From NCBI GenBank assembly GCA_016292335.1, contig JAECRX010000236.1:1-19864 (forward strand): a stretch of 19,864 nucleotides of DNA, read 5' to 3'. Under the pieces are notes generated by a model that was not told where the DNA came from, made no database searches, and worked only from the letters and a program-made list of their open reading frames with translations. This DNA comes from Candidatus Sifarchaeum subterraneum (lineage in GTDB: Archaea > Asgardarchaeota > Sifarchaeia > Sifarchaeales > Sifarchaeaceae). The translations under genes were made by a program, and so were the position numbers. Below are positions 8,538-14,731 of this stretch, in pieces; position 1 is the stretch's first letter, and every line of letters starts with the position of its first letter.

Positions 8538-8561
8538 GAACTACTTGTAGGTAAGTAGTTC
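8538..8561. terminator. Perfect 9-bp hairpin between convergent rpoA2 and the HTH gene
   Basis: GAACTACTT (8538-8546) and AAGTAGTTC (8553-8561) are exact complements around a 6-nt loop GTAGGT. It lies 38 nt after the rpoA2 stop, with a T-rich stretch at 8508-8522 just before it. Because the next gene converges from the right, it may end transcription from either side. Archaeal termination relies mainly on U-runs, so the hairpin's role is inferred. Confidence 0.5.
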
Positions 8562-8712
8562 ACATATTTCTCATAAGATTGAATAATTTCTATAAGGCTG
8601 AATACCGTTCTTCTTATTCAAGCAACTTTAATGAGAGAAAAACGCTTGAAATAAAAATTTCTCCCGTAGATAAGTTAACTTCCGTCTTGAATGGAGAGAT
8701 ATTCATGAATTG

Positions 8713-9216
8713 TTACAAAAATCTTCTCTCCAGTTCCCTGAGTCTCCGTTTTATTTCATGTAGATCTTGTAGTTCAGAAAATTCTCTCATTTCACTAAAA
8801 ATATTTTCTGTTTCTTTTGCATCTCTTTCTATTTCATCAAATAATTTGTAGAATTCTCTGAAAATTCCGGTATTTTCAAAGTCTCCGAACAAATCTATAA
8901 ATCCTGAGTAAATCCTGATTATTTCAAATTGATCGGTAAATTTTTTCCTGTGTATTCTTTGTCTTAGGCTATACTGCACAAGAGTTTCAATCAATCTTTC
9001 TACTTGAGAAGGTGTTAAAAGATTATTCTCAAGAGCTTGAATAACAACATCGATAGATGAATTTAATTTTCTTTGTCCCTTTCTTACAGCCCATTGTGCA
9101 GAGGAGCGATTTGCTTTGCCAAGGATTAAATTTGCAATCTCTGTAAAGGTAATTCCTTTTTGAAAGGCTTTTAAAACCTCGATTTCATGTTCTGCTAATT
9201 TTTTTATATTTGACAT
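8713..9216 (-). CDS. Small HTH protein (LuxR/sigma-region-4-like N-terminus), candidate regulator of hsp20
   Basis: This encodes a 167-residue protein with ATG at 9216-9214 and GGGAG about eight nt upstream, a good ribosome site. Residues about 7-60 look like a LuxR/GerE or sigma-4-type helix-turn-helix: EIEVLKAFQKGITFTEIANL followed by a recognition-helix-like segment and a Q/K-rich helix. The rest is helical, charged and partly coiled-coil-like (ERDAKETENIFSEMREFSEL, then KRRLRELERRF), which would suit dimerisation or partner binding. I do not recognise the full-length family. It is transcribed away from hsp20, and the shared spacer carries paired palindromic elements. A role controlling itself and hsp20 is an inference from position only. 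It converges on rpoA2. Confidence 0.75.
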   Translation of the reverse strand: MSNIKKLAEHEIEVLKAFQKGITFTEIANLILGKANRSSAQWAVRKGQRKLNSSIDVVIQALENNLLTPSQVERLIETLVQYSLRQRIHRKKFTDQFEIIRIYSGFIDLFGDFENTGIFREFYKLFDEIERDAKETENIFSEMREFSELQDLHEIKRRLRELERRFL

Positions 9217-9246
9217 TTAATTCTCTCCCTTCATCGACAATATCCG

Positions 9247-9257
9247 ATAATAAAATT
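9247..9257 (-). promoter_or_regulatory. TATA-like box of the HTH gene
   Basis: Minus-strand AATTTTATTAT lies about 35 nt upstream of the start codon, giving a very short leader. The operator-like element at 9274-9296 lies just upstream of it. Confidence 0.35.
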
Positions 9258-9273
9258 TTGGAAATAGATTTCA

Positions 9274-9296
9274 AGTACTGATTTTTCTGTACATCT
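9274..9296 (-). promoter_or_regulatory. Operator-like element 1 (HTH-gene side)
   Basis: On the minus strand this reads AGATGTACA, nine other bases, then GTAC, so two palindromic GTAC cores sit 14 bp apart. It matches element 2 (9400-9421) in both motif and spacing, but points toward the HTH gene. It is probably a dimer or tetramer binding site. Confidence 0.55.
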
Positions 9297-9358
9297 TTAT
9301 TAATTTTTTCATTGGAATTTTAAATAGTTTTTTTTATGATTTAATTACCCCTGTAAAA

Positions 9359-9369
9359 AATTTTATAAA
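9359..9369 (+). promoter_or_regulatory. Possible distal TATA box for hsp20
   Basis: ATTTTATAAAC resembles a TATA box, and another (ATTATAAG) follows at 9373. A transcript from here would start close to element 2, so binding at element 2 would block it. A proximal box exists at 9453. Confidence 0.3.
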
Positions 9370-9399
9370 CCATTATAAGTTTTATTTTATCATGAAGGC

Positions 9400-9421
9400 A
9401 GATGTACAAAATTTCATGTAC
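9400..9421 (+). promoter_or_regulatory. Operator-like element 2 (hsp20 side)
   Basis: AGATGTACA, nine bases, GTAC. The two TGTACA palindromes are 14 bp apart, and the first 9 bp are identical to element 1 in the opposite orientation. It ends about 31 bp upstream of the proximal hsp20 TATA box. Confidence 0.55.
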
Positions 9422-9452
9422 AATAATTTCTTCAATGAGGGATGAAAATCTT

Positions 9453-9461
9453 GCTATATTT
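9453..9461 (+). promoter_or_regulatory. Proximal TATA-like box of hsp20
   Basis: GCTATATTT lies about 53 nt upstream of the hsp20 ATG and would give a leader of about 25-30 nt that includes the GGTGAT ribosome site at 9499-9504. Confidence 0.4.
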
Positions 9462-9509
9462 CTGTTCTTAAATCTTATTTGATATTGAACAAAAAATGGT
9501 GATGTTTAA

Positions 9510-10031
9510 ATGTCTGAAAGAAAAAAAGGGAAAAAAAGAGAGTTTGACGACATATTTGATGAGATGAACAAACTTATGGAAAAAATTATGTCTGGTGGAG
9601 TATTTGAATTTCCTGCAAATAAAAGGATTGAAGGACCATTTGTTTGGGGTAAGTCAGTGACGATAGGTCCTGATGGAAAACCAATTATTAAAGAATTCGG
9701 AAACACTCCTTATGCTCAAATAGATCCCTTTAATACAGAACCTCCTATTGATGATGAAAAAGAACCTTTAATAGATATCCTAGAAGGCGAAAAAGAAATA
9801 ATTGTAGTAACTGAAGTTCCAGGAGTTAATAAGGAGGATATCAAGGTTAGTTCATCAGAAAAGGAGTTAGAAATCAAAGCTGGTGAAAAATATTACAAAA
9901 AAATAGAACTTCCTGCTGAAGTAATCCCTAACGACTCATCAGCATCTTACAAAAATGGTGTATTAGAAATTCGATTTACAAGGAAAAAAACAAAAGAAGA
10001 ATTAAAAAAAATCGATATAAATGTAGATTAG
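9510..10031 (+). CDS. hsp20: Small heat shock protein Hsp20 (alpha-crystallin family)
   Basis: This 173-residue cytosolic chaperone should bind unfolding proteins without ATP as part of an oligomer. A charged N-terminal arm (about 1-83) contains FDDIFDEMNKLMEKIMSGG, a helix typical of archaeal Hsp20. The alpha-crystallin domain spans about 84-160, with PLIDILEGEKEIIVVTEVPG, a KEDIKV strand, LEIKA, and the signature YKNGVLEIRF at 147-156. The C-terminal tail has an I-D-I tripeptide at 168-170, fitting the IxI motif that locks oligomers. The start is ATG with GGTGAT five nt upstream. The next gene, VAT/Cdc48, begins about 50-70 nt later in the same direction, and the HTH gene diverges on the left. 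Heat-stress control through the shared spacer is likely but inferred. Confidence 0.94.
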   Translation: MSERKKGKKREFDDIFDEMNKLMEKIMSGGVFEFPANKRIEGPFVWGKSVTIGPDGKPIIKEFGNTPYAQIDPFNTEPPIDDEKEPLIDILEGEKEIIVVTEVPGVNKEDIKVSSSEKELEIKAGEKYYKKIELPAEVIPNDSSASYKNGVLEIRFTRKKTKEELKKIDINVD

Positions 10032-10040
10032 AATATATAG
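10032..10040 (+). promoter_or_regulatory. TATA box before VAT/Cdc48
   Basis: AATATATAG is a strong TATA match directly after the hsp20 stop. It predicts a start near 10060 and a leader of about 40 nt, so the ATPase gene may have its own promoter besides hsp20 read-through. Confidence 0.5.
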
Positions 10041-10098
10041 ATCATTTTTCTAAGTCAAATTGGAATGAATACTGTTTATTTTTATGGAGGTGCTTTAT

Positions 10099-12312
10099 TT
10101 GGAGAAAATGACTCTTCGTGTCGCAGAAGCAAGAAGAAGAGATGTAGGTAAGTCAATTGCCCGTGTTGATAGAAATATCATGGACAAATTAGGACTTAGT
10201 TCTGGTGACGTTATTGAAATATTTGGGAGAAAAAAAACCGCCTCAATAGTTTGGCCAGGCTACCCTGAAGACAGTAACAGTGAAATAATTCGTATGGACG
10301 GTACTCTTCGAAGTAATGCCAAAATTAGCATTGATGAAAGGGTTGAAATTCGAAAAATTGAAGCAAGGCCCGCAAAGAGGATAGTATTAGCTCCCACAGA
10401 ACCCTTAAGATTGGTTGGAGGAGAAGTTTATCTTAAGAAAATGTTAGAAGGCCAAGTAGTAGTACGTGGAAATCATATACGCTTTAGTCTCTTGGGCAGA
10501 TCTTTAGATTTTATAGTTACTGCTGTCAACCCATCAGTTGGTGCTGTAATTGTTGATTCCAGAACAGAAATTTTCTTGAGCGAAAAACCCACTAGAGAAC
10601 CCGAAAAATTTGTTCCACTAGTTACCTATGAGGACATAGGTGGTCTAGGAAATAAGATTCAAAAAATTAGGGAAATGATCGAGCTTCCTCTGAAACATCC
10701 AGAGGTATTTGAAAAAATTGGCATCGAGCCTCCTAAAGGTGTTTTGCTTCACGGACCGCCTGGGACGGGAAAGACACTGCTAGCAAAAGCAGTTGCTAAT
10801 GAAACAGAAGCACATTTCATCCATCTAAGCGGTCCAGAAATTATGAGCAAATTCTATGGAGAATCTGAAGCAAGATTAAGAGAGATCTTCAAAGAAGCCG
10901 AAGAAAACGCGCCTTCAATCTTATTCATAGATGAAATTGACGCAATAGCTCCTAAGAGAGAAGAAGTCACGGGAGAAGTAGAAAGGCGTGTAGTTGCTCA
11001 ATTATTAGCATTGATGGACGGACTAGAATCAAGGGGTCAATTAGTTGTGATTGGAGCCACAAACAGGGTAAACGCTGTGGATCCCGCATTACGACGAGGA
11101 GGAAGATTTGATCGAGAGATTGAAATTGGAGTTCCAGACAGAAATGGTAGGCTCGAAATTTTACAAATTCACACAAGGGGGATGCCTTTAACCGAAGATG
11201 TTAGCTTAAGCAGACTTGCGGAGATTACACATGGATTTGTTGGAGCTGATTTGGCTTCATTAACAAGAGAAGCAGCAATGCTTGCAGTACGAAAAATACT
11301 TCCTGAAATCGATTTAAAATCTGATGTGATTCCTCCTGAAGTCCTTGAAAAATTAATAGTCATTCAAAATGAATTTCTAGAAGCATTAAAAGATATTGAA
11401 CCATCCGCAATGCGTGAAGTCTTTGTCGAAGTTCCAAATGTTAAATGGGAAGACATTGGTGGATTAGAAGGAGTAAAACAGGAATTAATAGAGGCCATTG
11501 AGTGGCCATTAAGATTCCCTGAAGTTTTTGAACTCACAAATACAACGCCCCCAAAAGGAATCTTATTGTATGGACCACCTGGTACTGGTAAAACCCTGCT
11601 GGCCAAAGCAGTCGCGAATGAAAGCGAAGTGAACTTTATAAGTGTAAAAGGACCAGAATTCCTGAGTAAATGGGTTGGAGAATCTGAAAAAGCAGTAAGA
11701 GAAACCTTTAGAAAAGCAAAACAAGCTTCGCCGTGCATCATTTTCATGGATGAAATAGATTCTATAGTTCCAACGAGGGGCAGTGGTTTTGGAGATTCAC
11801 ATGTGACCGAAAGGGTCATCAGTCAAATATTGACTGAAATAGATGGGCTAGAAGAACTGAAAGATATAATTGTTATTGCAGCAACAAATCGTCCTGATAT
11901 CATTGATCCAGCATTATTACGTCCAGGAAGATTTGACAGATTAATCTATGTTACACCACCAGATGAAGAAGTTAGAAAGGCTATATTTGAAATTCATCTG
12001 AAAGGAAAGCCACTATCACGAGAAATTGACGTTGATCACCTAGCAAAAATAACAGAAGGATATGTCGGCGCAGATATCGAAAACATCTGTCAAGAAGCAA
12101 ACATGCTGGTAATAAGGGAATTCTTGGCCCAGGGCTTAACAAGAGAAGAGGCGAAAAACAAGTCAGATAAACTCACAATAACTTATACTCACTTTGAACA
12201 AGCGCTGAAAAAAGTTAAACCATCCCTTGAACAAGATTTAAGCAGATACACGAGTGTAGCCAGAGGTTACAGACCAGAAAAGCCTTCAAAAATTCTAGAC
12301 TATCACGTTTAA
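10099..12312 (+). CDS. vat: Cdc48/VAT-type AAA+ ATPase
   Basis: This two-ring AAA+ unfoldase is related to eukaryotic p97/Cdc48, which extracts and unfolds proteins for degradation. The N-domain (about 1-175) has the double-psi barrel features VAEARRRDVGKSIARVD and DVIEIFGRKKTASIVWPGYP. D1 has Walker A GPPGTGKT at about 219 and Walker B SILFIDEIDAI; D2 has GPPGTGKT at about 492 and CIIFMDEIDSI. Arginine-finger regions RRGGRFDREIE and LRPGRFDRLIY are intact. The start chosen is TTG at 10099, six nt after a strong GGAGGTG (10086-10092). An in-frame ATG at 10084 overlaps that site, and ATG at 10108 is another option. The C-terminus ILDYHV lacks a canonical HbYX proteasome-docking ending. It probably works with the upstream Hsp20. 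Confidence 0.97.
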   Translation: MEKMTLRVAEARRRDVGKSIARVDRNIMDKLGLSSGDVIEIFGRKKTASIVWPGYPEDSNSEIIRMDGTLRSNAKISIDERVEIRKIEARPAKRIVLAPTEPLRLVGGEVYLKKMLEGQVVVRGNHIRFSLLGRSLDFIVTAVNPSVGAVIVDSRTEIFLSEKPTREPEKFVPLVTYEDIGGLGNKIQKIREMIELPLKHPEVFEKIGIEPPKGVLLHGPPGTGKTLLAKAVANETEAHFIHLSGPEIMSKFYGESEARLREIFKEAEENAPSILFIDEIDAIAPKREEVTGEVERRVVAQLLALMDGLESRGQLVVIGATNRVNAVDPALRRGGRFDREIEIGVPDRNGRLEILQIHTRGMPLTEDVSLSRLAEITHGFVGADLASLTREAAMLAVRKILPEIDLKSDVIPPEVLEKLIVIQNEFLEALKDIEPSAMREVFVEVPNVKWEDIGGLEGVKQELIEAIEWPLRFPEVFELTNTTPPKGILLYGPPGTGKTLLAKAVANESEVNFISVKGPEFLSKWVGESEKAVRETFRKAKQASPCIIFMDEIDSIVPTRGSGFGDSHVTERVISQILTEIDGLEELKDIIVIAATNRPDIIDPALLRPGRFDRLIYVTPPDEEVRKAIFEIHLKGKPLSREIDVDHLAKITEGYVGADIENICQEANMLVIREFLAQGLTREEAKNKSDKLTITYTHFEQALKKVKPSLEQDLSRYTSVARGYRPEKPSKILDYHV

Positions 12313-12314
12313 GC

Positions 12315-12443
12315 CTATTTTTCTACTTTTTTAACAATCCTTAACTTGACATTGTACATTCTCTTTTTCTGCGTTCGATAATACGATCTCCGAGAAGATT
12401 CGCGTACCTTATGCTTTTGCGCAATGAGGTGTAAGATCTCCAC
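12315..12443 (-). CDS. Possible 42-residue very basic protein, unrecognised
   Basis: After the ferredoxin stop, the same minus-strand frame stays open for 50 codons. From GTG at 12443 it gives 42 residues rich in Lys and Arg (ending MYNVKLRIVKKVEK, with an SRRSYYRTQKKR patch before it). The residue pattern looks protein-like rather than low-complexity, and long open frames are unusual in such AT-rich spacers. No ribosome site precedes the GTG, and I recognise no family. It would overlap the 3' flank of VAT on the opposite strand. It could be a real small nucleic-acid-binding protein, a broken gene remnant, or chance. It would be co-transcribed with the ferredoxin gene. Confidence 0.3.
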   Translation of the reverse strand: MEILHLIAQKHKVRESSRRSYYRTQKKRMYNVKLRIVKKVEK

Positions 12444-12469
12444 AGAAGTGATCGTTTTGTTCGGCAGAA

Positions 12470-12736
12470 TTATTTTTCTTCAACTTTTAGAATCATATCG
12501 TTCTTGATTTCATATGGAACTAATCTTATTGCTCCATAAAAACATTGAGCGGTGCATGCAAAACATTCTTCCTTCGCTAGCACATATTGGGCACATTTGA
12601 ACCGGTCAATCTCCAATTTTGCATTTTTAAATTCAATTGCTTTTGGAGGACAGACATTAATGCAGGCCTTACAATGATGACAAACATCTGGTCTCGTCAT
12701 TTCAGGTGAAAAGAATATAATTTGACCATCAGCCAA
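12470..12736 (-). CDS. Ferredoxin-like protein with two [4Fe-4S] cluster motifs
   Basis: This 88-residue electron carrier has a classical first cluster motif, CHHCKACINVCP (Cys 19, 22, 25, 29). The second is irregular: Cys 48 is followed nine residues later by CFACTAQC (Cys 58, 61, 65). This is the layout of a bacterial-type ferredoxin with a stretched loop. The start is TTG at 12736 with AGGGG eight nt upstream. The frame stays open upstream to a TAG at 12805-12803 and there encodes a protein-like WLCNEQIGACS stretch, so the true start may lie further upstream at an unusual codon or beyond an indel. The thioredoxin gene is 105 nt upstream on the same strand, which suggests a shared transcript and possibly a shared redox pathway. 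The electron partner is unknown. Confidence 0.85.
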   Translation of the reverse strand: MADGQIIFFSPEMTRPDVCHHCKACINVCPPKAIEFKNAKLEIDRFKCAQYVLAKEECFACTAQCFYGAIRLVPYEIKNDMILKVEEK

Positions 12737-12841
12737 GGAACAGGCCCCTATTTGTTCATTACATAACCATATATCTGTTACAAAGAATTCGTCAAAGACT
12801 TTCTAACTCGAAGATTGAACTGGGGAAGTATTTGTGAAAGA

Positions 12842-13255
12842 TTATTTGAGAACACTTTTTATAGCAGTTTCAATCTTTGCTTTAGGCACAGCTCCTACAA
12901 TTACTTTAGCGGGTTTGCCTTTGTGGAATAAGATCAATGTGGGTACTCCTCTGATTCCATATTTCCATGCGGCATCCCGATTCGTGTCTACATCAATTTT
13001 TCCGAAAATAACACGTCCAGCATATTCGCTAACTAATTGGTCTATCGTTGGTGCAAGTACCTTGCAGGGCATACACCAATCAGCATGGAAATCAACCAGT
13101 ACTGGAACATCTGATGATTGAATCATTGATTCCAGAGTTTCAGAGTTCAAAATGACAATTTCGGTGGGAACTTCTGTTTTTTTTTCTGAAATCAATTTCT
13201 CCTTCATTAACTTGAGCATTTTTTTTCTTCGAATCATTTCAAGTTCATCAGACAT
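12842..13255 (-). CDS. trx: Thioredoxin with an N-terminal basic extension
   Basis: This 137-residue thiol-disulfide oxidoreductase reduces protein disulfides in the cytosol. The active site DFHADWCMPCKVLAPT places the redox cysteines at 61 and 64 (WCMPC in place of the common WCGPC). FGKIDVDTNRDAAWKYGIRG and the cis-proline loop GVPTLILF (P105) complete the fold. Residues 1 to about 32 are an extra charged helix, MSDELEMIRRKKMLKLMKEK, resembling the start of archaeal PDCD5-like proteins. The ATG at 13255 has GGAGG (13267-13263) seven nt upstream, which makes the long form the real one. A TATA box lies at 13326-13338. Downstream on the same strand is the ferredoxin-like gene. The reductase that recharges it is not in the window. 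Confidence 0.95.
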   Translation of the reverse strand: MSDELEMIRRKKMLKLMKEKLISEKKTEVPTEIVILNSETLESMIQSSDVPVLVDFHADWCMPCKVLAPTIDQLVSEYAGRVIFGKIDVDTNRDAAWKYGIRGVPTLILFHKGKPAKVIVGAVPKAKIETAIKSVLK

Positions 13256-13325
13256 TTTGGAACCTCCATTTGTTGTGAAGAATTGGAACAGTAATTTTCA
13301 TTTGGTCTCGTGCGTACGAATGGCA

Positions 13326-13338
13326 AAAATATATTTTT
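13326..13338 (-). promoter_or_regulatory. TATA box of the thioredoxin gene
   Basis: Minus-strand AAAAATATATTTT predicts a transcript start near 13305 and a leader of about 50 nt containing the GGAGG ribosome site. Confidence 0.5.
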
Positions 13339-13477
13339 CATAAAAAAGAGAGACGATTAACAAATCCGAATTCATCTCACAATCTAAAATAATAAGAAGA
13401 GGGACTAAAGGTGACCTCGATCTATGAATATGTGAGACATGTATCTAAATAAACTTATTGGTTTAGTCAATCAATCT

Positions 13478-14587
13478 TCATTTTTTAGCTAATTCCCGTA
13501 TTTCTTTTTCAATTGAGCTAACTATGTCAATTTTCTTCTCAAGTTCTTTTTTAAGTCGAGTTATAATTTTTACTGGCGTTGGATCTACACCGTATAGTAT
13601 GGCGAGGTAAACACTTAAGAAATCACCAATGTATAATAGCGAGAGCATTTTAGCTAGTTTTGTGGAACCCCTTGCTGTTAACTGATGAACCTTCTTTGCC
13701 TTTTTTTCCAATATGAGCTTTATTGTTATATCTATTCTGTTTTTAAGTTCTGGTGGTTCGTCGGGATCCCTTAGTAAAATGACAGAGAACATTTTTGTAA
13801 AGATTTCGGGTCCTTCCCAACCGACGGTCTCATTATGATTCAGTTCAGGAAAAAAATCATATCCACTCAAGGATTTACTGTTTTCATTAAATTGACATTT
13901 CATTCTTTTGGCTACACTCTCTAAGTACCTTTGCCCATAAACCAAAGGAACTGTTCCCTTTATTTCCATAGCTGATTTTTTCGCTATATTTTCTTCTGTA
14001 GGAGTTGATAACCGTATCTCTTCTCTTATTCGTTTTAATAATTCTATAGCATCAATTATCTCTTCTCTTGCATTACTGATAACGCCGAGTTTTTCAAATA
14101 TGATTAATAGAGGGATAAAAAGGTAGGAAATTGCAGCTCTGGGCGCCATACCCGATGGAATTTCAACAGTAGGAACGCCAAGCTGGCGTGAAAAATCCTG
14201 TAACCTTCCATTTGAAGTTATTGAGATTATCATACAACTCTTTTTCACAGCGTATAAAAATCCGCTTAAAGTTTCTTCGGTGTTGCCCGAGTACGAAATT
14301 GCGAAAACTAAGGTTTCTTTATCAACAAACTTTGGAAGGATATATTCTCTTGACACAATGACAGGTATTTCTGCTTTATCATAAAGCCAATTGCGGAACA
14401 AATCCCCTCCTATCGCAGATCCTCCCATTCCTAAGACAACAATTTTTTCTGGTCCCCGAAATCTTTCGGGGAGGATCAAAGACTCGGTTCTCTTTATTGC
14501 ATCTTCACAGTGCTCGGGAAATTTTTCCAAGACTGAAAACATATTCTGTGAATCAATCTTTTTAATTTGCTGAATGTTGTCAAGCAA
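13478..14587 (-). CDS. Bifunctional phosphoglucose/phosphomannose isomerase (SIS family)
   Basis: This protein of about 369 residues interconverts glucose-6-phosphate or mannose-6-phosphate with fructose-6-phosphate, feeding gluconeogenesis/glycolysis and sugar-nucleotide synthesis. Two SIS domains are visible. The first has VVLGMGGSAIGGD (about 51-62) and FAISYSGNTEET (about 95-106); then come the IPSGMAPRAA loop and the catalytic block FPELNHNETVGWEG near 245-255, characteristic of the archaeal PGI/PMI family. The start chosen is TTG at 14587, seven nt after GGGGG; it gives the family-typical beginning LLDNIQQIKKIDSQNM. A frame from an upstream ATG (14668) adds 27 residues unlike the family and would sit inside the promoter. 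The acyl-CoA ligase gene diverges on the right. A small 5-bp hairpin near 13448-13463 follows the stop. Confidence 0.92.
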   Translation of the reverse strand: MLDNIQQIKKIDSQNMFSVLEKFPEHCEDAIKRTESLILPERFRGPEKIVVLGMGGSAIGGDLFRNWLYDKAEIPVIVSREYILPKFVDKETLVFAISYSGNTEETLSGFLYAVKKSCMIISITSNGRLQDFSRQLGVPTVEIPSGMAPRAAISYLFIPLLIIFEKLGVISNAREEIIDAIELLKRIREEIRLSTPTEENIAKKSAMEIKGTVPLVYGQRYLESVAKRMKCQFNENSKSLSGYDFFPELNHNETVGWEGPEIFTKMFSVILLRDPDEPPELKNRIDITIKLILEKKAKKVHQLTARGSTKLAKMLSLLYIGDFLSVYLAILYGVDPTPVKIITRLKKELEKKIDIVSSIEKEIRELAKK

Positions 14588-14668
14588 AACATCGCCCCCA
14601 TGCCTTCTTGTCTTCGTTCTTTTTAAAGAATATTGCGGGTAAATAAATTCATAAGTGTATGATAACAT

Positions 14669-14677
14669 CTATAAAGA
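14669..14677 (-). promoter_or_regulatory. TATA box of the isomerase gene
   Basis: Minus-strand CTTTATAGA implies a transcript start near 14645, downstream of the ATG at 14668. This supports the TTG at 14587 as the true start. Confidence 0.5.
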
Positions 14678-14696
14678 AACATTAGTCATCTAAATT

Positions 14697-14706
14697 AAAT
14701 CTTAAA
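14697..14706 (+). promoter_or_regulatory. TATA-like box of the acyl-CoA ligase gene
   Basis: AATCTTAAAAAAG is a weak TATA match about 30 nt upstream of the ATG, implying a leaderless or nearly leaderless transcript. Confidence 0.3.
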
Positions 14707-14731
14707 AAAGTACACGTGAGGCGTTTGATTC

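Noticed and set aside
8579..8851. 90-codon forward frame after rpoA2
   Set aside because: Serine-rich antisense shadow of the HTH gene for half its length, with no domain.
11364..11819. 151-codon minus-strand frame
   Set aside because: Antisense shadow of the highly conserved VAT coding sequence.
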